Origin: Helicobacter cetorum
Lineage (GTDB): Bacteria > Campylobacterota > Campylobacteria > Campylobacterales > Helicobacteraceae
Direction: 5' to 3'
NCBI RefSeq assembly: GCF_900198405.1
Contig: NZ_FZMR01000004.1
Span: 1 to 64,000, forward strand
DNA length: 64,000 nt
Shown: positions 38,448-47,929 of the stretch, in pieces
How positions within the stretch are numbered: position 1 is the first letter of the stretch
Layout: each line of letters opens with the position of its first letter
Made by a program: the position numbers and the translations under genes
The notes under the pieces: generated by a model
Seen by the model: the letters and a program-made list of their open reading frames with translations, nothing else
What the model was told of the DNA's origin: nothing
The model's database searches: none

Positions 38448-39437
38448 TTGAGTGCTTTTAACCCCCATTCTCTTTTAGAAGTAAGCTCATCTCTTAGCTT
38501 AGAAGAAGCCTATTATTTGGAGCAATTATCTCTCAAAAAAGGGTTTCAGATAAACTATAAGATGACTAAAGATGACCTAAAGCTTTTAGAAAAAAGCGAT
38601 TTATGTATTCTATTTGGGGGATTTTCAAACGCTTGTTTGAATGCTAATGAGCGTTTGTTATTAGAACATATCCATCAATCAAAACTTAATTACGCCTTAT
38701 TAAGACCCTTACAAGACACTAGAGATTTAGAAGAAACTTGTTTTTTTATGTCTTATGAGATTAACACTGAAGTGGCAATTTTAACCCTAATTTTAAGGGG
38801 CATTCTAGAAAAAAAATCACAATTAAAAGGGCATGTTTTAGAAAATATAGATGTGGGGTATCTAAGCTCTGAAGCTAATATGAGTGAAGAAGAACTACAA
38901 GAGCTTATTATGCTCATTTTTAAAGCTCAAAAGGTGGTGCTTGTGTTAAATAGAGAAATCACAAAGCATGCTAATGGCGTATTTTTATACACTCTTTTGA
39001 GTGAGTTACAAAATTACCTAGAAATTTTGCATATTCCTTGCAATGATTTAGATGCAACGCCTACTTTTTATCATTCAAAAGACAAAGAGCTATTATTAAC
39101 AACAGCCCTAAAAGAACAGATTCTACCTTTTGAACCACAACTCAAATCAAAAGATTTAGAACCTTTAGAACAAATCCATGAGGCTAATGGCTCATTTGTC
39201 TATCTTGCTTATAGCAGTGCTAAAAACCCAAAACTATATTTTTCTAAACAATTTAAAATGGCAAATAAAATCAATTACTCTAAAGCACAACTTCAAATCT
39301 TAAATAAAACGATAGAATGCGAATTAAAAGAAAGCCCTTACTTGAAAGGCTTAGTTGCGATTTTAGAAGGGGCTTTTTTTGAAACTTATCCCTACGCCCC
39401 CATTACTAACTTATCCCACTCTCAAGGAAATTTATGA
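38448..39437 (+). CDS. Nuo-operon protein replacing NuoF
   Basis: The TTG at 38448, just after the previous stop, gives 329 residues; the reading from 38415 would begin inside the preceding gene. It has no FMN- or NADH-binding glycine motif and no N3 cluster cysteines of NuoF, so it cannot oxidise NADH. It matches HP1265. A middle domain (LEEAYYLEQLS, LCILFGGFSN, AKNPKLYFSKQF) is shared only with epsilonproteobacterial relatives. It probably forms the alternative electron-input module with the 76-residue protein. Confidence 0.85.
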   Translation: MSAFNPHSLLEVSSSLSLEEAYYLEQLSLKKGFQINYKMTKDDLKLLEKSDLCILFGGFSNACLNANERLLLEHIHQSKLNYALLRPLQDTRDLEETCFFMSYEINTEVAILTLILRGILEKKSQLKGHVLENIDVGYLSSEANMSEEELQELIMLIFKAQKVVLVLNREITKHANGVFLYTLLSELQNYLEILHIPCNDLDATPTFYHSKDKELLLTTALKEQILPFEPQLKSKDLEPLEQIHEANGSFVYLAYSSAKNPKLYFSKQFKMANKINYSKAQLQILNKTIECELKESPYLKGLVAILEGAFFETYPYAPITNLSHSQGNL

Positions 39438-41950
39438 TTAAAGTAACCATCAATGGTAAAACAATTGAATGTGAAGAGGGACAAAGCGTTTTAGAAATTG
39501 CTAGAAGTGCTGGCATCTACATTCCAGCCATTTGTTATCTAAGCGGTTGTTCGCCCACTGTTGCTTGTAAAATGTGTATGGCTGAAATGGATGGCAAACG
39601 CATTTATAGTTGCAACACTAAAGCCAAAAATAATGCTGTGATTCTCACTAATACCCCTACCTTAATGGCTGAAAGAAAAAGCATTATGCAAACCTATGAT
39701 GTAAACCACCCCCTAGAGTGTGGCGTGTGCGATAAGAGTGGGGAGTGTGAATTACAAGATATGACGCATTTAACGGGCGTAGAACACCAGCCCTATGCGG
39801 TTGCTGATGATATGAAAGAATTAGATACATGGGCAAAAGCCTTGTATGACCCTAATTTGTGTATCATGTGTGAGAGATGTGTAACCACTTGTAAGGACAA
39901 TGTGGGCGAAAACAATCTCAAAGCCACTAAAGCCAACTTACACGCCCCGGATAAATTTAAAGACAGCATGCCAAAAGACCCTTTTAGTGTGTGGAGTCGT
40001 AAGCAAAAGGGTATTATTTCTTTTGTGGGTAGTGTGCCTTGCTATGATTGTGGGGAATGTATTGCGGTATGCCCTGTGGGTGCTTTGAGTTATAAAGATT
40101 TCGCTTACACAGCTAATGCATGGGAATTGAAAAAAATTCATTCTACTTGCACGCATTGTTCAGCGGGGTGTTTAGTCCAATATGATGTGCGTCATTTTGA
40201 TACTCTAGGTGAAGAATCTAAGATTTTTAGAGTGTTGAATGATTTTTATCATAACCCTATTTGTGGGGCGGGGCGTTTTGCCTTTGATGTGAGCTCTAGC
40301 TCTGAAGGTAGCATCAATCTTAAAGAAGCTCAAAACGCTCTAAAAGAATGTAATGCGGTGCGAATAGGCGGAGATATTACGAATGAAGAAGCGTTTTTAA
40401 TAGAGCGTTTGAGAAAGCAACTAGGTTTCAAAATCTATAATGAAGATTTATATCATTTCCAACAATTTTTGAAAGTATTAGGCGAAATAAAATATCCTAG
40501 TATCGAAGAAATCAAAGCTTCTAATCTAGTCATTACGCTTGGGTCTTCTATCAAAACAGAAAACCCGCTTGTGCGTTATGCTATCAATAACGCTCTCAAA
40601 CTCAATAAAGCAACTTTAGTGGTTCTGCACCCTATCAAGGATAATGCGTTAGCGAATTTAAGCCGAAGTGTTCTAAATATCACACACAAAGTGGGGGCTG
40701 AAGAAATTCTTTTAGGCATGCTTTTAAAAATGCTTAATATTGAAAGCGTGTGTTTAAAAAGCCTAGAAGATTCCAAACAAAGCGTTGTAGATGAAGTAGC
40801 TCTAAAAAAATTAGAAGAAGAGCGTCAAAAAGCCCTAGAAGAAAAGAAAAATAAACAAGAAGAAAATAAAGAAAAAAACGAACTCCCAAACAACGAAGAA
40901 GTAGCTACACAAGAGCAAGAACAAAAGCAAGAAGAGCCAGAAAAAGAAATTGAAGTGCCTACAAAAACCACTTATTCTATGCTTGAAGAAATAGGCATAA
41001 ACCTAGAGACTTATGAAAAAATTCTCGCACTCTTGCAAAAATCAAGCAACACCTTGCTTGTCATAGGCGAAGAGATTTATAGCCATAAACAAGCTTTAAA
41101 TATCGCTAAAATGTTGCGTTTATTAGCTCAAAAGAGTGCTATTAATCTCACTCTTATCCCACCTAGTGCGAACGCTTTAGGTATCGTTTCACTTTGTGAG
41201 TTAAGCGTGCAAGATTTTGAAGATGAAAAAATTGTAGGCATTCGCTCTCAAGGGGATTTTACAATCAATAGCGATGACAAGGTCTTTGAAAAAGGTGCAA
41301 CTAACGAAGTCAATTTCATTTTACCTAGTTTAAACCAGCTAGAAGGCACTATAACCAATATTGAAGGGCGTGTTTTACCTTTAAAACCGGCTTTAAATTT
41401 TGAAGGCTATGACTTGAGCGATATTATGCAAGGCTTTGGCTTTATTGAAGAAAATTTAATAGAATGCACTAAGCAACTTCCTACAGAAGCTGGTTTTAAA
41501 GCCATAGATTTTGATGGCTTGACTAATTATTTTACTAATGATAGAGCTAATCATAGGGGCTACAAACTAGAATCAAGTCATTTTGAAAACAGCGCTAAAG
41601 AATATGAGAAGACAGAATGCGAACCTATCAAACCCCTAAAAGAGAAAATCACATTCAATGCGTATTTGAAATACCCAGAAACGCAATTCAACCACGCTAC
41701 TAATAAAAGTGAGAACTTGCAATTAAAAGCCGGCATTTATGTTTCTAAAGCTTTCTTAGAAAAATTGAATAAGGAAGTGGGACAAAGCATTACTTTAATT
41801 AAAGAGCAAGATGAAGTTACAGGCATTTTGTATTTAGATGAGAGTTTAGAGCAAGATGTGTTTGTTATTTCACCCTGTCTTTTAGATAGTGTTTCAAACC
41901 TTTTCAAAGAGAGCGTATTTGATAGCGTGAGCTTAAAGGAGCAAGCATGA
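39434..41950 (+). CDS. nuoG: NADH-quinone oxidoreductase subunit G
   Basis: Large Fe-S subunit of 838 residues. The N-terminus is a [2Fe-2S] domain (ICYLSGCSPTVACKMCMAEM). HPLECGVCDKSGECELQ, CIMCERCVTTC and PCYDCGECIAVCPVGAL hold the cubane clusters, and TCTHCSAGCLVQYDVR starts the molybdopterin-like region. Residues about 455-515 are a charged low-complexity insert (Glu/Lys/Gln). Position and overlaps fit nuo. Homologue of HP1266. Confidence 0.97.
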   Translation: MIKVTINGKTIECEEGQSVLEIARSAGIYIPAICYLSGCSPTVACKMCMAEMDGKRIYSCNTKAKNNAVILTNTPTLMAERKSIMQTYDVNHPLECGVCDKSGECELQDMTHLTGVEHQPYAVADDMKELDTWAKALYDPNLCIMCERCVTTCKDNVGENNLKATKANLHAPDKFKDSMPKDPFSVWSRKQKGIISFVGSVPCYDCGECIAVCPVGALSYKDFAYTANAWELKKIHSTCTHCSAGCLVQYDVRHFDTLGEESKIFRVLNDFYHNPICGAGRFAFDVSSSSEGSINLKEAQNALKECNAVRIGGDITNEEAFLIERLRKQLGFKIYNEDLYHFQQFLKVLGEIKYPSIEEIKASNLVITLGSSIKTENPLVRYAINNALKLNKATLVVLHPIKDNALANLSRSVLNITHKVGAEEILLGMLLKMLNIESVCLKSLEDSKQSVVDEVALKKLEEERQKALEEKKNKQEENKEKNELPNNEEVATQEQEQKQEEPEKEIEVPTKTTYSMLEEIGINLETYEKILALLQKSSNTLLVIGEEIYSHKQALNIAKMLRLLAQKSAINLTLIPPSANALGIVSLCELSVQDFEDEKIVGIRSQGDFTINSDDKVFEKGATNEVNFILPSLNQLEGTITNIEGRVLPLKPALNFEGYDLSDIMQGFGFIEENLIECTKQLPTEAGFKAIDFDGLTNYFTNDRANHRGYKLESSHFENSAKEYEKTECEPIKPLKEKITFNAYLKYPETQFNHATNKSENLQLKAGIYVSKAFLEKLNKEVGQSITLIKEQDEVTGILYLDESLEQDVFVISPCLLDSVSNLFKESVFDSVSLKEQA

Positions 41951-42936
41951 GTGCTTACATCATTGAAACTTTGATTAAAATCTTAGTCTTAGTAGCTGTT
42001 TTTTCAGCCCTAGGGGGCTTTGCCACTTATATTGAGCGAAAAGTGTTAGCCTATTTTCAACGCCGTTTAGGGCCTTGTTATGTAGGGCCTTTTGGGCTTT
42101 TGCAAGTCGCTGCTGATGGTATTAAACTTTTTACCAAAGAAGACATTATTCCCCAAGGGGCAAATAAATTCATTTTCACCCTAGCCCCCATTATTGCTAT
42201 GGTGAGTGCGTTTGTGTCTATGGCGCCCATTCCTTTTTTCCCTAATTTCACTTTGTTTGGGTATGAAATCAAGCCTATTATTTCTGATATCAACATTGGC
42301 TTTTTATTTTTCTTAGCGGTAGGTTCAGCAGGTATTTATGCACCTATTTTAGCTGGACTTGCTTCTAATAATAAATACTCTTTGATAGGTTCAGCAAGAG
42401 CTACCATCCAGCTACTTAGTTTTGAAGTGGTAAGCACCTTAACCATTTTGGCTCCCTTGATGGTAGTAGGCTCGCTCTCTTTAGTAGAGATTAACAACTA
42501 TCAAAGCGGTGGTTTTTTAGATTGGCTCGTATTCAAACAGCCTTTGGCTTTTATTTTGTTTTTAATCGCAAGTTATGCTGAGCTTAATAGGACTCCTTTT
42601 GACTTACTAGAGCATGAAGCAGAGATTGTAGCAGGCTATTGCACCGAATATAGTGGCTTGAAATGGGGCATGTTTTTCTTAGCAGAATATGCGCATTTAT
42701 TCGCCTTTTCTTTTGTGATTTCTATTGTATTTTTTGGCGGATTTAACGCATGGGGCTTTATTCCGGGTGGCATAGCCATTTTAATTAAAGTGTGCTTCTT
42801 TGTCTTTTTATCCATGTGGGTTAGAGCGACTTTTCCGCATGTTAGACCTGACCAGTTAATGGGCATGTGCTGGAAAATTATGTTGCCTTTAGCGTTATTA
42901 AACATTGTGCTAACAGGCATTATCATTTTGATTTAA
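41947..42936 (+). CDS. nuoH: NADH-quinone oxidoreductase subunit H
   Basis: Eight-helix membrane subunit of 329 residues at the quinone tunnel. Signatures are [23 protein letters not shown] (near 29-51), [36 protein letters not shown] and [18 protein letters not shown]. It overlaps nuoG by 4 bp. Homologue of HP1267. Confidence 0.98.
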   Translation: MSAYIIETLIKILVLVAVFSALGGFATYIERKVLAYFQRRLGPCYVGPFGLLQVAADGIKLFTKEDIIPQGANKFIFTLAPIIAMVSAFVSMAPIPFFPNFTLFGYEIKPIISDINIGFLFFLAVGSAGIYAPILAGLASNNKYSLIGSARATIQLLSFEVVSTLTILAPLMVVGSLSLVEINNYQSGGFLDWLVFKQPLAFILFLIASYAELNRTPFDLLEHEAEIVAGYCTEYSGLKWGMFFLAEYAHLFAFSFVISIVFFGGFNAWGFIPGGIAILIKVCFFVFLSMWVRATFPHVRPDQLMGMCWKIMLPLALLNIVLTGIIILI

Positions 42937-42946
42937 GGAAGATTTT

Positions 42947-43690
42947 ATGGCAAAACAAGAATACAAGCAACTTCCTAAACGAGCCGAAATTCAAAGTGCT
43001 ACAGAGCATTTTAAAGATACTATAAAAACAAGTCTGGGTTTGGATTTGTTTAAGGGCTTAGGGCTTACGATTAAAGAATTTTTTAGCCCTAATGTAACCA
43101 TTCATTATCCTATGGAACAACTTCCTTTAAGCCCACGCTATCGTGCGGTGCATAATTTGCAACGCCTTTTAGACTCAGGCTCTGAAAGGTGTATTGGCTG
43201 TGGGCTGTGCGAAAAGATTTGCACGAGCAATTGCATAAGAATTATCACGCACAAAGGCGAAGATAACCGCAAAAAGATTGATTCTTATACAATTAATTTA
43301 GGGCGTTGTATTTATTGTGGGTTATGTGCGGAAGTCTGCCCTGAGTTAGCGATTGTTATGGGTAATAGGTTTGAAAATGCCAGCACCCAACGCTCTCAAT
43401 ATGGCTCTAAAAGTGAATTTTTAACTAGCGAAGAAGACGCTAAAAATGGCTCGCATAAAGAGTTTTTAGGTTTTGGTTCAGTAAGCCCTAATTACAATGA
43501 GCGCATAAAGGCTACTCCTTTAGATTATATAGAAGAGCCTAAAGAAGAAGTAAGCACAGAAAACAGCACACAAGAAAACGCTAAAACAGAAGAACAATCT
43601 ACAGAAAATACCCCACAAGCGCCAAAGACTGAAGAAAAAACTAAAGAAACCCCTATTCAAGGCACAGAAACCAACAAAGGAGATGCGTAA
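42947..43690 (+). CDS. nuoI: NADH-quinone oxidoreductase subunit I
   Basis: Two-[4Fe-4S] ferredoxin subunit with [16 protein letters not shown] (near 82-97) and [16 protein letters not shown] (near 122-137), which carry N6a and N6b. The 247-residue length exceeds the family's 160-180 because of a C-terminal Glu/Thr/Lys/Gln-rich tail from about 195. AAGGAAGATTTT precedes the ATG. Homologue of HP1268. Confidence 0.97.
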   Translation: MAKQEYKQLPKRAEIQSATEHFKDTIKTSLGLDLFKGLGLTIKEFFSPNVTIHYPMEQLPLSPRYRAVHNLQRLLDSGSERCIGCGLCEKICTSNCIRIITHKGEDNRKKIDSYTINLGRCIYCGLCAEVCPELAIVMGNRFENASTQRSQYGSKSEFLTSEEDAKNGSHKEFLGFGSVSPNYNERIKATPLDYIEEPKEEVSTENSTQENAKTEEQSTENTPQAPKTEEKTKETPIQGTETNKGDA

Positions 43691-44241
43691 TGTTTGAAAC
43701 AATTGCCTTTTATTTCTTTGCTATCCTTACTTTAAGCATGGCATTAGTAGTCATCACTACGACTAATATTCTCTATGCCATTACCGCACTAGCTAGTAGC
43801 ATGGTGTTTATCTCAGCCTTTTTCTTTTTGCTTGGGGCTGAGTTTTTAGGCGTGGTGCAAATTACGGTTTATGTAGGGGCTGTCATTGTAATGTATGCCT
43901 TTGGCATGATGTTTTTTAACTCGGCTGCTGAAGTAGTTGAGCGTAAGCAAAGCCCTAAAATCTTGTGCGTGCTTTCGTTTGGAGTAGCGCTACTGCTTAC
44001 CTTAATTTTTAGTGCACCTAGCATTGGAGAAAAGCTCGCTCATCTTGGAAACGCTCAAAACGCCATTGATTCAGAAATCCCTAACATTAAAGCAATTGGT
44101 TATGCGCTCTTTACTAATTACTTGATTCCTTTTGAAACGGCGGCTTTAATGCTTTTAGTGGCTATGATTGGAGGAATCGCTACAGGGATTCAAAAAATCC
44201 ATGGGAAAAATAACGCGCAATTTGTAAAGGAATCTCTATGA
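43690..44241 (+). CDS. nuoJ: NADH-quinone oxidoreductase subunit J
   Basis: Five-helix membrane subunit of 183 residues with TTNILYAITALASSMVFIS, EFLGVVQITVYVGAVIVMYAFG (near 54-75, pi-bulge helix) and a C-terminal helix LMLLVAMIGGIATGI. It overlaps nuoI by one base and nuoK by 4 bp. Homologue of HP1269. Confidence 0.96.
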   Translation: MFETIAFYFFAILTLSMALVVITTTNILYAITALASSMVFISAFFFLLGAEFLGVVQITVYVGAVIVMYAFGMMFFNSAAEVVERKQSPKILCVLSFGVALLLTLIFSAPSIGEKLAHLGNAQNAIDSEIPNIKAIGYALFTNYLIPFETAALMLLVAMIGGIATGIQKIHGKNNAQFVKESL

Positions 44242-44540
44242 TAGGCTTAAACCATTATTTAATTGTTTCAGGGCTACTCTTTTGCATTGGCTTGGCTGGA
44301 ATGCTTAAGCGTAAAAACATTTTGTTGCTCTTTTTTTCTACAGAAATCATGCTCAATGCGATTAATATCGGCTTTGTAGCGGTTTCAAAATACAAGCAAG
44401 ATTTAGACGGGCAGATGTTTGCACTCTTTATTGTTGCAATTGCTGCTAGTGAAGTAGCAGTTGGTTTGGGTTTGGTGATTTTGTGGTTCAAAAAACACAA
44501 GAGCCTAGATATTGATTCTTTAAACGCTATGAAAGGTTAA
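44238..44540 (+). CDS. nuoK: NADH-quinone oxidoreductase subunit K
   Basis: Three-helix subunit of 100 residues. It has the conserved Glu in FFSTEIMLNAINIGFVA (near 33-49) and the second in VAIAASEVAVGLGLVILWF (near 66-84), both in the proton pathway. It overlaps nuoJ by 4 bp. Homologue of HP1270. Confidence 0.97.
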   Translation: MIGLNHYLIVSGLLFCIGLAGMLKRKNILLLFFSTEIMLNAINIGFVAVSKYKQDLDGQMFALFIVAIAASEVAVGLGLVILWFKKHKSLDIDSLNAMKG

Positions 44541-44542
44541 AC

Positions 44543-46381
44543 ATGCAGTATTCTTCTTTATTATCTGTCGTATTGTTTTTGCCTTTAATTGGTGCGGTTT
44601 ATGCGGGGCTGTTTGGAGCTAGAACTAAAGTATTGCATGTAGGCATCTTTAATTCTTTATGCGTGCTTATTTCTTTAGTAAGTGCTGTTATTCTTTTCAT
44701 TCAAGCATGGCATAATCAAAGCTATGAAAAATATTTATTTGATTGGATTAGTATTGGACATTTTAAGGTCGGCTTTTCTCTTATGCTAGATAATATCAAT
44801 GCTGTGATGATTGTAGTTGTTACTTTAGTCTCTTTTTTAGTGCATGTGTATTCCATAGGTTATATGGAACACGATGAAGGGTTTAACCGCTATTTTTCTT
44901 ATCTTTCTGGCTTTGTGTTTTCTATGCTTATTTTGGTTTTGAGCGATAATTTCTTAGGACTTTTCATTGGCTGGGAAGGGGTTGGATTATGCTCTTACTT
45001 ACTCATTGGCTTTTGGTATCACAAGAAAAGCGCAAATAACGCTTCTATTGAAGCCTTTGTGATGAATAGAATCACAGATTTAGGCATGCTTATGGGTATT
45101 ATTTTGATTTATTGGAATTTTGGCACTCTTCAATATAAGGAAGTTTTTAACGCCCTTAATAGCGTGGATTCTCAAATGCTCTTTTATATTAGCGTTCTGC
45201 TCTTTATTGGTGCTATGGGAAAAAGCGCGCAATTTCCTATGCACACATGGTTAGCAAACGCTATGGAAGGGCCTACCCCTGTATCTGCTCTCATTCATGC
45301 TGCAACTATGGTAACCGCTGGAGTGTATCTAGTCATTAGGGCTAATCCCTTGTATAGCGCTGTTTTTGAAGTGGGTTATTTTATCGCATGCTTAGGGGCG
45401 TTTGTGGCTTTCTTTGGAGCGAGCATGGCCTTAGTCAATAAGGATTTGAAACGCATTGTGGCTTATTCTACGCTTTCTCAATTGGGTTATATGTTTGTAG
45501 CGGCGGGTCTTGGAGCTTATTCTATAGCTCTCTTTCATCTATTCACGCATGCATTTTTTAAATCACTTCTTTTCTTAGGCTCAGGAAATGTTATGCATGC
45601 TATGGAAGACAATTTAGATATTACCAAAATGGGAGGGTTATACAAGCCTATGAGAGCTACAGCTATTTTTATGATTATAGGCTCAGTAGCGTTATGTGGT
45701 ATTTATCCCTTTGCAGGATATTTTTCTAAGGATAAGATTTTAGAAGTGGCTTTTGGAATGCACCATCATGTTTTATGGTTTGTGCTTTTGATTGGAGCGG
45801 TTTTTACTGCCTTTTATAGTTTTAGATTGATTATGCTCGTATTTTTCGCACCCAAGCAACATGCAATCCATCACCCCCATGAGGCTAAAAATTTCATGCT
45901 TTTAAGCATGTTGCCCTTAGGAATTTTAGCTGTTATTGCTGGGTTCTTTGAAGAGCCGTTCTTCCATTTTATTGCTAAAGTTATCCCTAATGTTGAGGAA
46001 TATCCAGTCCCTTTAGCTCTGTTAATTAGTATCACTACTATAGTGGTATTATTAAGCATTGCTTATGCAATTTTTAAATATAAAAATGGTATCACTTCTA
46101 AAAAAGAGGGTGGCTTTTTATACAAACTATTACTCAATCAATATTATATCCCACAGCTTTATTTAGGGATTGTAGGTATTTTTAGCACTATAGCAAAGTT
46201 TTTACACCAAGTTGTAGAATTAAAAATCATTGATACGATAGTAGATAGCATAGGCAGAAGCACTTTTGTTATAGGGCGTGCGTTTAGGGCTTGCCAAGAT
46301 GGAAATTTAACTTCCATGTTACGCTTTATGGTAGTTGGGGTTTTAATCTTGTTAGTATTTGTGGCTGTTTTTGGGAGATAA
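44543..46381 (+). CDS. nuoL: NADH-quinone oxidoreductase subunit L
   Basis: Antiporter-like proton-pumping subunit of 612 residues. It shows VHVYSIGYMEHDEGFNRYFSYL, GWEGVGLCSYLLIGFWY (with the helix-5 Glu), QFPMHTWLANAMEGPTPVSALIHAATMVTAGVY-type segment and STLSQLGYMFVAAGLGAY. The lateral helix follows at the C-terminus. Homologue of HP1271. Confidence 0.98.
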   Translation: MQYSSLLSVVLFLPLIGAVYAGLFGARTKVLHVGIFNSLCVLISLVSAVILFIQAWHNQSYEKYLFDWISIGHFKVGFSLMLDNINAVMIVVVTLVSFLVHVYSIGYMEHDEGFNRYFSYLSGFVFSMLILVLSDNFLGLFIGWEGVGLCSYLLIGFWYHKKSANNASIEAFVMNRITDLGMLMGIILIYWNFGTLQYKEVFNALNSVDSQMLFYISVLLFIGAMGKSAQFPMHTWLANAMEGPTPVSALIHAATMVTAGVYLVIRANPLYSAVFEVGYFIACLGAFVAFFGASMALVNKDLKRIVAYSTLSQLGYMFVAAGLGAYSIALFHLFTHAFFKSLLFLGSGNVMHAMEDNLDITKMGGLYKPMRATAIFMIIGSVALCGIYPFAGYFSKDKILEVAFGMHHHVLWFVLLIGAVFTAFYSFRLIMLVFFAPKQHAIHHPHEAKNFMLLSMLPLGILAVIAGFFEEPFFHFIAKVIPNVEEYPVPLALLISITTIVVLLSIAYAIFKYKNGITSKKEGGFLYKLLLNQYYIPQLYLGIVGIFSTIAKFLHQVVELKIIDTIVDSIGRSTFVIGRAFRACQDGNLTSMLRFMVVGVLILLVFVAVFGR

Positions 46382-46384
46382 GAA

Positions 46385-47929
46385 ATGGAATATTTACATA
46401 CACATCTTTTAAGTGTGGTGATTTTTTTTCCCATGCTGAGTGCTGTGTTCGCATTCTTTATGAGTGCGCAAGCTAGTAGAGCGTATGCAATTGTCATTGC
46501 TTTGATTGAATTATTGCTGGCGTTGTTACTTTGGCATGGGTTTGAAAATCAAGCCATAGGCATGCAATTTGAAGAGACTAAAGAATTGATTTATCAAATT
46601 GGCGTGAATTATCATGTGGGTATTGATGGGATTTCACTCTTTTTGTTGCTTTTAAACGCTATTGTAGTGCTATTATCTGTGATTTATGTTAAAGAGCATC
46701 GCAAAGACTTCGCCATTTGTCTTTTGCTTTTAGAGGGCATTTTAATGGGCGTGTTTTCCTCTTTAAATGTGATCTTATTCTACACTTTTTGGGAAGTCTC
46801 GCTTTTACCGGTGCTTTATCTTATTGGGCGTTTTGGCCGCAACAATAAAGTCTATTCTGGCATGAAATTTTTCCTTTATACCTTTTTAGCATCATTACTC
46901 ATGCTCTTAGGCATTTTATACATTGGGTATGACTACGCACAAAATTATGGAGCATGGAGCTTTAATATTTTAGATTGGTATCAATTAAGTTTTCCTAAAG
47001 AAGTCAAAATTTGGCTCTTCTTAGCTTTCTTAGCAGGGATTGCGGTTAAAATTCCGCTCTTTCCTTTACACACATGGTTACCCTACGCTTATTCTAACGC
47101 TCCTACTTTAGGTTCTGTTATGCTCTCAGCCCTACTTTCTAAAATGGGAACTTACGCGCTATTACGCTTCTTGCTTCCGCTTTTTCCCAATCTCTCAGAG
47201 ATGTATTTAACCCCTATCGCTTTTTTAGCGCTCTGTATGATTATTTATGGAGGCTTTTTAGCTTACACTCAAAAGGATTTAAAAACTCTCATCGCTTATA
47301 GCTCTTTTTCACACATGGGTGTAGTGGTGCTTGGGATTTTTTCTTTTAATATTGAGGGGATTTCTGGGGCGGTGTTTATGATGTTTGCGCATGGCATTAC
47401 AGCTATGGGATTATTCATGCTCGCTGGCATTTTAGAAGAACGAACGAGCAGTTTAGAAATCGCTCGCTTTGGGGCGATTGCCAAAACGGCTCCTATTTTT
47501 GCAACCTTTTTTATGGTGGTCTTAATGGCAAATGTTGGCATGCCCTTAAGTATTGGTTTTGTAGGGGAATTTTTAAGTTTGCTAGGCTTTTTTGCAGTCC
47601 ATCCAATTTTTGCCATTATTGCTGGAACGAGCATCATTTTATCAGCAATTTATATGCTTAGCTCTTATAAAAATATCTTTTTTGGAAAATTAAAAGCAGG
47701 AAGTAATCAAGTGAGCGTATTTGAAGACTTAAATGCTCGTGAAGTAGGAGTTTTAAGCGTTATTTTAGCTTTAATTTTAATCTTGGGGATTTATCCTAAA
47801 TTGCTCTTAAAACCCATTGAACAAGGCTCCAATCAGCTTTTAGAGATTATGCAAATTCGTGCAACACCCCTAGTGGGTCTGTTGCAAGAGAACCCTAAAA
47901 ATAAAGAGGCCACCCATGTTGTTAAATAG
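46385..47929 (+). CDS. nuoM: NADH-quinone oxidoreductase subunit M
   Basis: Second antiporter-like subunit, 514 residues. It has YHVGIDGISLFLLLLNAIVV, FYTFWEVSLLPVLYLIG with the key Glu, IPLFPLHTWLPYAYSNAPT and AYSSFSHMGVVVLGIF. It overlaps nuoN by 14 bp. Homologue of HP1272. Confidence 0.98.
   Translation: MEYLHTHLLSVVIFFPMLSAVFAFFMSAQASRAYAIVIALIELLLALLLWHGFENQAIGMQFEETKELIYQIGVNYHVGIDGISLFLLLLNAIVVLLSVIYVKEHRKDFAICLLLLEGILMGVFSSLNVILFYTFWEVSLLPVLYLIGRFGRNNKVYSGMKFFLYTFLASLLMLLGILYIGYDYAQNYGAWSFNILDWYQLSFPKEVKIWLFLAFLAGIAVKIPLFPLHTWLPYAYSNAPTLGSVMLSALLSKMGTYALLRFLLPLFPNLSEMYLTPIAFLALCMIIYGGFLAYTQKDLKTLIAYSSFSHMGVVVLGIFSFNIEGISGAVFMMFAHGITAMGLFMLAGILEERTSSLEIARFGAIAKTAPIFATFFMVVLMANVGMPLSIGFVGEFLSLLGFFAVHPIFAIIAGTSIILSAIYMLSSYKNIFFGKLKAGSNQVSVFEDLNAREVGVLSVILALILILGIYPKLLLKPIEQGSNQLLEIMQIRATPLVGLLQENPKNKEATHVVK

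Noticed and set aside
40801-40970. Charged Glu/Lys/Gln run in nuoG as a frameshift or foreign insert
   Set aside because: The frame is intact on both sides and such linkers are common in Helicobacter proteins.
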